The notes under the pieces: generated by a model
Databases searched by the model: none
What the model was told of the DNA's origin: nothing
Seen by the model: the letters and a program-made list of their open reading frames with translations, nothing else
Shown here: in pieces, positions 1 through 8,174 of the stretch
How the letters are laid out: each line of letters opens with the position of its first letter
Position numbering within the stretch: position 1 is the stretch's first letter
NCBI RefSeq assembly: GCF_023100945.1
Contig: NZ_CP064689.1
Span: 6,678,001 to 6,742,000 of the forward strand
Length of the DNA stretch: 64,000 bases
Direction: 5' to 3'
Source: Bradyrhizobium sp. 200
GTDB lineage: Bacteria > Pseudomonadota > Alphaproteobacteria > Rhizobiales > Xanthobacteraceae
Program-made: the position numbers and the translations under genes

Positions 1-189
1 CGTACTTCCGCATCTTCGGGCCTAATGTCGAGCTAGGCGCCCCCTGGCAGAAGACCGCCAAGGACACGAGCGTGACTATCTCTCGGTCAAGCTGGACGAT
101 CCGAGCTCCCGGCTCCGATCTACGCCACCCTGATCGAGGTGGAAGGAGGACAGGAAGGCCTCCAGCCCACGTGGTCCCGCCGCAGCCCG
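1..189 (+). pseudogene. DUF736 family protein, 3' remnant
   Basis: The window opens inside this gene. Reading the + strand gives YFRIFGP, then, after a frame change, DYLSVKLDDPS, and after a second change IYATLIEVEG and a TWSR-like ending. That order of motifs is typical of the C-terminal half of DUF736 proteins, small proteins of unknown function common on rhizobial plasmids and integrative elements. At least two frameshifts (near 60 and 110) mean it cannot be translated as one protein. The 5' end lies outside the window. Family assignment is from recognised motifs and the end coordinate is approximate. Confidence 0.6.
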
Positions 190-326
190 GACTGGGGGCC
201 CGCGGCATCGGCTTCGCCGAAAGCGGGTCCGTTTGGCCGCCGTGCTCACCCCGCTCACGAGGCTGTGACGTCTCTGGCGCACGTCATTAAAAATGCATTA
301 CGTAGCAGCGCATAGAGGAGGTCGCT

Positions 327-617
327 ATGGCTTCGCATGCTCTCGTCCAAACCCGAACGATGCGGACGTAAAGGAAAAGGCCACCGCGGTTCTGGAAAAC
401 ATGGGTCTCACGGTATCCGACGCCGTGCGGATCCTGCTAACACGCACGGCTAACAAGGGATGCTTCTGCTGGAGCCGGTGAGCAACAGCCAAACTTACGA
501 TAGCTGGTTCCGTGAGAAGGACTGGCGGATACCCGGCCCAATCTCGATTATTCCGAGGTCGATGCGCATTTAGCGCAACGCCGTACCGCTGCGCTTCGAA
601 AAAGTGGCGGAGCATGA
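327..617 (+). pseudogene. RelB/DinJ-family antitoxin, frameshifted
   Basis: An ATG at 327 sits just after an AGAGGAGG ribosome-binding site, but the frame closes after about 14 codons. A neighbouring frame continues with DADVKEKATAVLENMGLTVS and DAVRILLTRTAN, the ribbon-helix-helix core of RelB/DinJ antitoxins. A further frame change restores the C-terminal part (YDSWFREK, then SEVDAHLAQRRTAALRKSGG) and ends at 617. The antitoxin would bind the toxin encoded next and repress the pair. The stop lies three bases before the toxin start, the usual operon spacing. At least two frame changes make it non-functional as read. Confidence 0.65.
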
Positions 618-620
618 ACG

Positions 621-906
621 GTGACACTCGTCTGGTCGCGATTCGCGCTGTCCGATCGCAATGGTTTTTTCAGCTACATCGAAGCCGAGAACCCCCGTGC
701 AGCGGTCCATGTTGATGAACAGATTGCCGATGCCGCGCGGGCCTGCTCGACTTTCCTGACAGTTCCGGCCCGGGCGCGTCGCTGGCACGCGCAAGTTAAT
801 CATCCCACGCACACCTTGGCGGGCCTACCTGGTCGACGGTGATACTGTTCCCATCTTGCGCGTGCTTCACGGCGCGTGGCCCGACGCACTTACCAATGAC
901 GATTGA
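621..906 (+). pseudogene. RelE/ParE-family toxin, frameshifted
   Basis: A GTG start at 621 gives VTLVWSRFALSDR, FSYIEAENPRAAVHVDEQI, which matches the N-terminal half of ParE/RelE toxins. The frame then degenerates. In another frame the expected C-terminus appears (AYLVDGDTVPILRVLHGAWPD, stop at 906). It follows the antitoxin remnant in operon order, so this was a RelB/ParE type II toxin-antitoxin module. ParE toxins poison gyrase and RelE toxins cleave mRNA; which activity applied here cannot be told. Loss of both partners by frameshift is common for modules left behind after an element decays. Confidence 0.6.
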
Positions 907-1429
907 GGCCGGCTCCGTGCAGTATCCTGCGACCGGAGATGGATCTCTTTTTCTTGAATTGGATGTCCAGGTCGCAGTCAGACTTCGATAACCTTCATTA
1001 ATCTAAATCGGGGGAAGGTCTGCCTCTACTTTAGGGTTCGACCGATCTGCGAGAGCCCCCGCAACGCCGAACGAGTGAGAGTCGGCGCTATACGCCGCGG
1101 GCAAATCGCGCCAGCTTCGGACGGACTGGTTCCCTCATTCTTGGAAAATTGGGGATTTCTCATGCGTCTGACTGGTCCGTTCCAGTGGAGTTATGCGCAT
1201 CTGCAATGGATTCGATTATCTCAAAGAGTATCAATTCGTCATTGTCCCACTTAACAGGTGCGCACTTCCAGTCGTGCTGCGTTCAGTGCGCGCAAGCAAG
1301 TCTGCTTGCGTGCAACGGTCCGATTTTAGGATGACAAGATGGGTGATCTTGATGCGATACTCGCTCAACCGACTGAGGAAGCACATTGAATAAGTGCATT
1401 TTCTGTTCGACTCATTTACTGAGTCGTCC
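907..1429. other. Intergenic, no gene recognised
   Basis: No open frame here has recognisable family motifs. The stretch separates the toxin-antitoxin remnant from the IS5-type transposase tail and probably holds older, unrecognisable insertion debris. Confidence 0.4.
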
Positions 1430-1552
1430 GTGAAGAACATCCTCTCCGCCATCGGCCACAACTTCCGCCGCATCCTCGCTTGGCTGAGGGCTCTTTGGTG
1501 CCTCTTCCTGACCGCCCTCATCGCAGCCGCCCAGCGACCGGTCACCTCTTGA
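1430..1552 (+). pseudogene. IS5-type transposase, C-terminal tail
   Basis: The frame reads VKNILSAIGHNFRRILAWL and continues to a stop at 1552. The AxGHNFRRxLAWL pattern is the extreme C-terminus of IS5/IS1182-type DDE transposases. Nothing upstream supplies the catalytic core, so only the last ~40 codons survive. The remnant ends 26 bp before the REP-like palindrome that hosts the group II intron. Confidence 0.55.
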
Positions 1553-1657
1553 AATCGGCTTCTTAACGGATGACATCGTAGCCCGGATGGAGCGAGTAGA
1601 GTCGAGGAGAGGCGCGGTGACTTGGGCCGTGCGGCAACGTCCCGTTTCCTCTCCCAC

Positions 1658-1692
1658 CGGGTCGCCGGAGGCAGTCGCCCGCCTCCGGCTCC
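1658..1692 (-). ncRNA. Group II intron domain V
   Basis: The minus strand reads GAGCCGGAGGC, then GGGCGACT, then GCCTCCGGC. This is a short stem capped by a GGGCGAC-type loop as in the domain V of rhizobial introns such as RmInt1. Domain V is the catalytic core of the ribozyme. It lies downstream of the maturase stop and about 60 nt before the predicted 3' splice site, the expected order. Domain VI should lie in between but I did not resolve its branch-point A. Confidence 0.6.
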
Positions 1693-1742
1693 CACAGAAC
1701 GTAGCATGCGGATTTGCCGCACTACGCTCTTCGACAGTTGAT

Positions 1743-3167
1743 TCACAGCACTGCAAGAGCCTGCAGCTCCGGGTAACGGAGGCGCAGCTTTGGTCTCAGT
1801 AACGGCGTCCGTTCGTTGATCTGGTTGAACATGCTCCAGTTGAGGGCTCGTCCGGCCCAGCTGCGGCTGCGCAACATCCGATGCCAGTAACGCTCCACGG
1901 CACGGTACACCTTTACGAGACACCGAAGATTTCCGGCGATCCCGTAATAAGCATAGTGGCCGCGTAGGAAGGCGTTGATTTCGCCCACCTGGTCACTGAT
2001 CGTGTGATGTCGTATTTGCCGCATAAGCTCCTGCAGAGACGTAAGGCTGCGCCGCAAGCGAGATTTCTCGGTGCGCATCCCAACCTTGAAGTTACCCTTC
2101 TGGTTTCGCGTGCAATACAGCGTCAGGCCCAAGAAGTAGATGGTCTCCGGGCGTTTTCTACCGCGTTTGCCTGCGTGTCGCTGCGCGAACCGACCAAACT
2201 CAACCAATTTGGTCTTGGTCGGCTCAAGAGTGAGGCCAAACTTTCCCAACCGAAGGCGTAAGGCGTCCTGAACACGGACGGCGTCCGATCGATATTGGAA
2301 GCAGATCACAAAGTCATCGATATAGCGCACCAGCCGGGCTTCGCCCCGCAACCGGCTCTTCACTACGCGTTCGAACCAGAGGTCGAGCACGTAGTGAAGA
2401 TAAAGGTTGCTTAAAAGTACGCTGATCGATCCCCCTTGCGGTGTTCCTTCCTCGCTCGGATAGACCTTTCCATCTTCCAAAACACCCGCTTTCAGCCAGC
2501 GCCGGATCAAACTAATCAGGCGTGGATCACCGACCCGATGCGCGACGAACCGGAGCACCCAATCATGATTGAGACTCCCGAAGAAGTTCTTCAGATCCGC
2601 CTCCAGCACCCATCCGATTTTGCCGCCGGCGATGACCTCATTGAGGGTCGCCAGGGCATGATGAGCGCTGAGCTTTGGCCGGCCGCCGAATGAGCAGGGC
2701 AGAAAGTCCTGCTCATAAATGGCAGACAACACTTCGGCCGTGCTGCGCTGGAGCGCCCGGTCGGCGACAGTTGGCACCCCAAGTGGGCGCTTTTCCGTCT
2801 TGCCGGGCTTGGGGATATAGACCCGCCGAATATCCGGCGCTCTATATCCTCGGCGGTGAATGGACTGGAGCATCGGCTCTATCCATCCATCGAAGCTCTT
2901 CTTCGCCGCCTCCACCGTCTGCCCATCCACCCCTGCGGCCGACCGCTTCGGAATCTGCAACAGATTCTTCCGCACCCGATCGCGCGTGATGTGATGAGCC
3001 AGCGACGTGAAGCGGAGTTTTGGTTCGCGTCGAGCTTTCGCTGCTATTTGTCCAAGTTTCGTTTCCATGGTCAGCTGATCTTCTCTTTGAATAGAAGGCC
3101 GTGTCTCCCGTTGAATGGAGCCCATGTTGCCCAAGAACAATTCACCTGCCGCTGACCGCTTCCCCAT
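1743..3167 (-). CDS. ltrA: Group II intron reverse transcriptase/maturase
   Basis: The 474-residue protein has reverse-transcriptase blocks in order: VYIPKPGKTEKRPLGVPTV, SFGGRPKLSAHHAL, LEADLKNFFGSLNHDW, GTPQGGSIS, and the catalytic RYIDDFV (YIDD). A thumb/maturase domain X follows (RGHYAYYGIAG, RSWAGRALNW). I see no HNH endonuclease motif at the C-terminus, so this would be an endonuclease-lacking form that uses replication forks or single-stranded targets. It helps the intron RNA splice and copies it into DNA at new sites. The ORF is open throughout, so the intron may still be active. The start is uncertain: several in-frame Met codons lie in the first 33 residues, and the family core begins near METKLGQIAAKAR. 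Confidence 0.9.
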   Translation of the reverse strand: MGKRSAAGELFLGNMGSIQRETRPSIQREDQLTMETKLGQIAAKARREPKLRFTSLAHHITRDRVRKNLLQIPKRSAAGVDGQTVEAAKKSFDGWIEPMLQSIHRRGYRAPDIRRVYIPKPGKTEKRPLGVPTVADRALQRSTAEVLSAIYEQDFLPCSFGGRPKLSAHHALATLNEVIAGGKIGWVLEADLKNFFGSLNHDWVLRFVAHRVGDPRLISLIRRWLKAGVLEDGKVYPSEEGTPQGGSISVLLSNLYLHYVLDLWFERVVKSRLRGEARLVRYIDDFVICFQYRSDAVRVQDALRLRLGKFGLTLEPTKTKLVEFGRFAQRHAGKRGRKRPETIYFLGLTLYCTRNQKGNFKVGMRTEKSRLRRSLTSLQELMRQIRHHTISDQVGEINAFLRGHYAYYGIAGNLRCLVKVYRAVERYWHRMLRSRSWAGRALNWSMFNQINERTPLLRPKLRLRYPELQALAVL

Positions 3168-4307
3168 GTGGCCGGCTCTCCCGTCCTCCGAGTACTATCA
3201 GTCAGTATGACTTCCATTCGGTCGTCAGGCCTTCCTCACCTTGGCGGCTTGTCGGGCCCTACAAACTTTCATTTGAACCGGATGGATCTCCCTTGTTCAC
3301 GTCAACGCCTTTGGTTGCATGCTGGCGGTACGAACCCCGGGAGCACCTCAGGCCGCTCGCGAAGACGCGGCCTTTGATTCCGCCTTCCCCTTTGAGCGAC
3401 AGGGTCGGCTACTCCGATCACGTTCGATTTCGGGGCTATTTTCCCGTTCACTGCATTCCGGCCTACAACCTCCCTGTCTACGCTTCGCAGTGGCCGTTAC
3501 CGGAACACCACGCAAGACTCGGTACGCGGCTGCTCGCTAGGCTTTGCCGCGGCCGTCATCGCAGACGGCAGACTTCAACGCGCTTGCAAGGCGCAACGCT
3601 CATCAAACCGGACGTGCCGATTTCCGGCATCCGGCTTTCCGACTGGTTTCATCGCACAGCACACGGCAGTGGACCAGGATGCACGCGGCGGAGTCTTGCA
3701 CCTGCACCGTCATCTGCCTTCGCCTTGCGACACAGCTTCCTCTGAAGGCGCCTGATCGTTACCGGTGTTGCCAGGCTCATCGCCAATCACCCGATCCTCA
3801 CCCTCTTCGTCAGCGCTCCAGAAGTCAGGGTCCTTCCCTCCACCGGAGTTACCCGGCTTCATCGGTACTACGTCCCTGTCCGACTCCCGTCGGGGCCGCC
3901 GCCTTGAAGCGACGTTGAGGCCGCTACCCTCACCACAACGGGTCTCCCCCGTTACCCGCATCACCTTTCCAGCGTGCCGTGCCCATTACCCCGGCGGATC
4001 GGACAGGTGCTCACGTCGATTGCTTCCCCATCCGTGCGGCCTTCCCCGTTACGCTGGCGGGTCGGCATCCGCATCTTCACTTTCGAGGCCTGCTCAGGCT
4101 TCACTCATATTACGGCCCGCTGGATCGCTCAGCCGCCCAAGGCGACCTTTGTCACGAGGCTTCAGATCAGCCGGTTACCCAACCGACCTGCTCGTCAGCT
4201 ACCAGACTATCGACACTTATCTGGGTGGATTCCTCCTCCACTGGTGACACGCGCCCTTCGGGGCACACAGCGTAGTCCGGGAACGGTTAATCTATCTGCG
4301 AGAGAGA

Positions 4308-4340
4308 AGCCCGGATTACGCTTGCTTCATCCGGGCTACG
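4308..4340. repeat. REP-like palindrome (intact copy)
   Basis: The sequence is AGCCCGGATTACGC then TTGCTTCATCCGGGCTACG, an imperfect inverted repeat with CCCGGAT arms. Palindromes of this type are scattered between genes in Bradyrhizobium-like genomes. It lies between the intron and the 3' end of the J-domain gene and may act as that gene's terminator. It serves as the reference for reconstructing the second copy split by the intron (halves at 1578-1595 and 4269-4281). Confidence 0.7.
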
Positions 4341-4358
4341 GGTCTGACGCGCGGGGCG

Positions 4359-5006
4359 CTACGCCTCGCGCACCACGGTCTTCAGATAGTTGTAAGCCTT
4401 GATGATCTCGATCAGGCGGTCTTCGGTGGAGCGGTCGCCGCCATTGGCGTCGGGATGGTGCTGCTTCACCAGCACCTTGTACTTGGCCTTGACGACCCCG
4501 AGCGTGGCTTCGGCGGTGAGCCCCATCACCTGCAGCGCCTTCTCGGCGTTCATCACCGTGCGGGTCTCGCGCTTGCCCTGCGCGCCGGGGCCAGGCCGCC
4601 AGCCGGCGCGGCCGTTGAGTTCGGCAAACACGTTGAAGGGATCGGCGGCGCCGCCGAGGTCTTCCTCGACGTTGCCCTTGCCGCGCTTGGCGCTGGTGTT
4701 GGCGCCCATCTTCCAGGTCGGGCGATGGCCGGCCAGCGCATCCTTCTGGTAGCGCGCAACCGCTTCCGGATTCATGCCCTGGAAGAAATTGTAGGACTGG
4801 TTGTACTCACGGACATGGTCGAGACAGAAGTGCCAGTACTCGCGCGCGTTCTCGCGCCCCTTCCGCACGCGGTGCGAGCCCTTGTTATGGCAGCCCGCCC
4901 ATTCGCAGGTGACAGCCTCCTTACCCGCCTGCGCCTTGCGCTTCGCACTCACCTTGGTAGGCTTGATGCGAATGGAGTCGAAGAATTTTGATGAATCGAT
5001 CGGCAT
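4359..5006 (-). CDS. J-domain (DnaJ-like) protein
   Basis: The 215-residue protein has a C-terminal J domain (about residues 150-215) with the diagnostic HPD motif in KQHHPDANGG, which stimulates Hsp70 ATPase activity. The N-terminal part has two Cys pairs and His residues (CEWAGCHNKGSHR, HFCLDHVREYN) that could bind zinc. Proteins of this layout are conserved in alphaproteobacterial core genomes and usually lie beside bolA. Here a bolA start lies divergently 112 bp upstream (5119-5199), but it is cut off. The gene itself is intact and ATG-started. Its client proteins are unknown. This seems to be a captured piece of core chromosome, or the chromosome side of an island border. Confidence 0.85.
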   Translation of the reverse strand: MPIDSSKFFDSIRIKPTKVSAKRKAQAGKEAVTCEWAGCHNKGSHRVRKGRENAREYWHFCLDHVREYNQSYNFFQGMNPEAVARYQKDALAGHRPTWKMGANTSAKRGKGNVEEDLGGAADPFNVFAELNGRAGWRPGPGAQGKRETRTVMNAEKALQVMGLTAEATLGVVKAKYKVLVKQHHPDANGGDRSTEDRLIEIIKAYNYLKTVVREA

Positions 5007-5118
5007 GGCTGACTTTGACTACGCAATACTAAACGCTTCAAGTCCTGACATTGCGAATACCTCTCCTTCGACTACGCCATTGACGGAAAGCGGATGCCAA
5101 ATTATGTCCGCCGCCGCC

Positions 5119-5199
5119 ATGAGCACCAAAGATGTTATCATAAACAAGTTGCGTGAAGCTTTCACACCCGAAAGCCTCGCGGTGAAGCTTTCATGCTAG
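5119..5199 (+). pseudogene. bolA: BolA family protein, 5' fragment (26 codons)
   Basis: The frame reads MSTKDVIINKLREAFTPESL and then a short unrelated tail to a TAG stop. MSTxDVIxxKLREAFxPESL is the N-terminus of alphaproteobacterial BolA, a partner of monothiol glutaredoxins in iron-sulfur handling. Normal BolA is about 90 residues, so some 70 are missing. The break follows a direct repeat, GTGAAGCTTTCA, at 5153-5164 and again at 5182-5193, with the homology ending at the second copy. It is divergent from the J-domain gene, the expected core-genome neighbour. Confidence 0.65.
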
Positions 5200-5301
5200 A
5201 GGTTAGTCCAAGATGTTTTTCGATTGCGGCAGTGAGCTCGATAACCTCACCCGGGCGGTCGGAAACATGATCGGTTATTCCAATGAGATCGATCATCTGC
5301 T

Positions 5302-5694
5302 TCAACGCGTCGGCTTGATTGACACGCCTCTCCGGAAGCTGCGAACGTCGGACTGTTCGGGCTGAAAGGCCTCAACCAGAACCGGCACGGCGCTCGCAGG
5401 ATCGCTGTTGCCACATACGAAAACATCAGCGGCCGCGTAGGACCTCTCAGGCCAAGTATGTAAGGTGATGTGCGATTCAGCCAACAAGGCGATTGCGGAG
5501 ACGCCGTGACCCGGACAAAACTTATGAACGTGAAGGTGAAGTAATGTCGCCCTCGCCGCACGGATGGCTTTTCGGATTGCGTCTTCCGCAATGGCCGGAT
5601 CGTCGAGATTCTTCGCTCCCCATAGCTCGATGAGCATATGCGTCGCACCGGCGGACAGAGCCGGTGGGGCTTCCTTCTTGTTATCAATAGTCAT
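5302..5694 (-). CDS. speD: S-adenosylmethionine decarboxylase proenzyme
   Basis: The 130-residue protein carries the AESHITLHTWPE signature. Ser74 is the self-cleavage site that becomes the pyruvoyl group, with His79 and Cys94 (DVFVCGN) at the spacing seen in the small bacterial class (Ser, +5 His, +20 Cys). The enzyme decarboxylates S-adenosylmethionine to supply aminopropyl groups for spermidine. The gene is complete with an ATG at 5694. No spermidine synthase gene lies nearby, so that partner must be elsewhere. Upstream, an IS256 remnant ends within about 100 bp of the start, so the native promoter may be lost or replaced. Confidence 0.9.
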   Translation of the reverse strand: MTIDNKKEAPPALSAGATHMLIELWGAKNLDDPAIAEDAIRKAIRAARATLLHLHVHKFCPGHGVSAIALLAESHITLHTWPERSYAAADVFVCGNSDPASAVPVLVEAFQPEQSDVRSFRRGVSIKPTR

Positions 5695-5749
5695 TAAGAA
5701 ATCTCCATTGAATTATCGGGCCCAGTAAGCTGAGCTATTCTGGATTTAA

Positions 5750-6360
5750 GTGACGAGGTGATCAGGCGCTTGGTTTGTCGGCGCTTGGATGACGTCAATG
5801 CCGTCGTTGATCTGACAACTGCTACGACCTTCGTCGACTGATTTATGCCGTTGAGCCGCCGCCAAGTCCTTGATGCGGCGATCACCAGCTTGAACACCAT
5901 CGGCCTGGCGGTGGTTGGCGACAAGGAGCCCTTCGTCCGCACCATCGTGTCTCGCCCTGTGGCGAACACGCTCTCGACGAGATTGGTGGTGGTGCGCAAG
6001 TGATGCCAATGTTCGGCAAGAAAATCGTAGAAGGCCACCAGTGCATCGCGATCCTTGACCAGGCATTCGATCGCCCCGGCCGTACTTGGCCGAATACTTC
6101 TCGGCGGAGACGTCGATCGCCGCTTCGGCGGACGCTCGGTTCGCGCCCAATAGACCTCGCGCAAATCCTTCTTCATAGTGGCCTGCACAGAGAGTGGACC
6201 TTGTCCATGACGTTCACAGTCTTGTGCACCCAGCATCGCTGGTGGCGTGTGCCGGGAAAGACCTCGTCGAGCGCCTTGTAGAAGTCGAGCCCGCCGTCGC
6301 CGACATTGGCCACACTCGTTGTCATTGATGACGTCACCTCGATTGTTTTGCCAAGCCACG
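5750..6360 (-). pseudogene. IS256-family transposase, C-terminal remnant
   Basis: Pieces in several frames give, in order on the minus strand, VGDGGLDFYKALDEVFPGT, RHQRCWVHKTVNVMDKV, KDLREVYWA, then FYDFLAEHWHHLRTTTN, VESVFATGRDTMVRTKGSLS and MVFKLVIAAS-TWRRLNG. This is the second half of an IS256-type mutator transposase. At least three frame changes prevent translation. It abuts the outer-membrane protein fragment at about 6360, so its insertion probably removed that gene's 3' part. Confidence 0.75.
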
Positions 6361-6814
6361 CCTCGCTTGAGGTAGGCCAGCGTGTGGCCCTGCGCGCCAA
6401 AAGCGTAACCGAGGCGACCGGCCCCGGGGAGAAGACGTTTGGACTTGCCTTGCAGTTTGCGCTCAGCACTATGCCGGAGGCAGCGAGGCAGGGATTTGTG
6501 CCGTTGGAGACAGCACCGCTGGGATCGCGTTTGAGGCCAAACACCCAGCTATTCTTCTGCCAGCTGGAGCGGATCTGGCCGTCGGCCAGAAACACAGGAG
6601 TATCGACGACGCCGCCATAGACTGACGGACCGTCGGGATTACTGAAGGATTTTTGGCCGTAACCAACGCCGACGTGCCCGCCAATATCTCCTCCGGACCA
6701 GATCCATAGGGCCGGTGGCAGTTGTACTGCTGGCTCAAGGTCCGCCGAATTGGCTCCACCGCTTGCGACCAGCGCAATCGTTGTCGCTCCCCAAAAACGA
6801 ACTCCAGATCGCAT
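6360..6814 (-). pseudogene. Outer-membrane beta-barrel protein, truncated
   Basis: From ATG at 6814 the frame reads MRSGVRFWGATTIALVASGG with a signal peptide (hydrophobic core, cleavage near NSADLEP). It then gives WSGGDIGGHVGVGYGQKSFSN, the start typical of rhizobial Omp25/Omp31-like porins, in which WSGFYIGGHVGYG is usual. After about 150 residues the reading frame runs into IS256 sequence near 6360. The barrel therefore lacks its C-terminal strands and could not insert correctly. Confidence 0.6.
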
Positions 6815-8174
6815 CAAACACTCCGCGGCGCTTTCCCGATCTACAACCGAGCTCTTCAAGCTGGCATCGGTGACGGCACCGCGACTGAAGCAAGCACCGT
6901 GCCGCTTGGAAATTGAGGGGGCTCCAGTTACTTCGTACCGGGTGCATGCGTCAGGTTGTGGACAATGGTCTTGAAGCTGACAATCGCGCTGTAGCGTCCG
7001 ACAGTATGCTGCGCAGCAGGAAACCGCCTTTCTCGCTGCAGTAGTAGAAGGAGATTCTTGTTCGCCTGGACAGGCTTTCGATATCACCTATCGAGGCTCG
7101 TGCGAAACGGTGAAAGCCAATGGATATCACCGACGAGCGGAGCCGGCCTGGACGCTGGACCCGTCTACCCGCACAGGGATTCGCACCGGCTACGCCGCGC
7201 GCTATCGAAGTTCGGCTGGTTGGGAAGAATCATCACGAGCGATCAATCACGCAACGCGGCACGCGCAGGAAAGGCTCATCATCAGCGTGTTCCAGCTTAC
7301 CACGAATACCCGCGTGATAATAACAGTCCGGGCTCCGGCTTCGCCGTAGTGCTGAGTGGCTTTGCCGCAACACTATTCTTATCGGTTCTGCTCTAGGAAA
7401 AGCAGTTGCCGAGCATGCGTCCCGTGGAGACTAAGCGAAGGCGCCATCCGCAATTCAATTCCGGTTCGCAAAGCCGTTTCGATACACCCTTTCGGGTAGA
7501 CTGGACGTCGCCTGCCGTTCACAGCAAATGTTTCTGGGCGCGTTTTCGTGTGCACCAAGGTGGACGACTTGCGAACATCAGCAGACCAACGACCTCGCGG
7601 TGGATGGTTCTGCACGCCCACGACTCGGCACGCCGACCGTAGCTATCTCGTTATGGCCAAGAGCGTCAAAACGTTTGAGCGCGCAACGACTGCCCTTCAG
7701 CGGCTATGCGAACAACGCCGGCCTCGTGGAAAACGGTAACCCGCCTCTGTGTTAGTTCTTGCACAATCGATGTTACCGCTTGGTCGCCGCGGGCGACCTG
7801 TAGCCCGGCGAGCCCCAAGTCCACTCTTATGAGGAGAGCACCAAACCATAGTCCAGGCGCCTACAAATGAAAGAACTCACAAGCCGGAGCGAGTCTCTGG
7901 GCGCGCTTGGTTGCGGGTGCCATGCAGACTACCCGCGTGTCTACTACAAGATCTGGTAGATGCCAACGCCGACCTGAGGCCCTAGCGTCCGGCCGTGTTC
8001 CCCTGCCGATCATCGCGGAAACGGTGTGAACGCAAAATACGAAAAGCTAAGAAACGGGCAAAACGGCACAGTATGACTGGCAGAACCAGGGTGGCTACGC
8101 ATTGCACACCCTCAATCAGGATCCTCGGTGTTCTGATTTAAGGGTCGCAGAAGGCGACGAATGGCGGGACGCGT
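6815..8174. other. Long non-coding stretch before the NRPS gene
   Basis: No convincing gene. A minus-strand frame at 7379-7621 contains GRRRPVYPKGCIETAL and ELRMA, weakly like the start of an IS5-type transposase, but too diverged to call. The last 300 bases before 8175 should hold the NRPS promoter. I looked for a nod box, a NifA site and a tts box there and found no good match. Confidence 0.4.

Larger units (their letters stand above)
1596..4268 (-). mobile_element. Group II intron (ribozyme plus maturase)
   Basis: On the minus strand the element begins at 4268 with GTGTGCCC, the GUGYG start of group II introns, and ends at about 1596 with AC (the AY rule). It contains a maturase gene and a domain V hairpin. 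The boundaries are supported by the flanks. Joining 1578-1595 to 4269-4281 rebuilds a REP-like palindrome nearly identical to an intact copy at 4308-4340, so the intron sits in the palindrome loop. Length is about 2.67 kb. The 1.1 kb between 4268 and the maturase start would be ribozyme domains I to IV. It would move by retrohoming: the spliced lariat with the maturase inserts into DNA and is copied by reverse transcription. Confidence 0.82.

Noticed and set aside
1231..1923. Minus-strand open frame of 230 codons
   Set aside because: It overlaps the maturase 3' end and the IS5 tail in the wrong frame and shows no protein-family motif.
7379..7621. Possible IS5-type transposase N-terminus
   Set aside because: Only a short stretch (RRPVYPKGCIETAL) resembles the family and it could be chance.
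7600..8174. Nod box, NifA site or tts box upstream of the NRPS
   Set aside because: I compared the stretch with each consensus by eye and found no match good enough to report.
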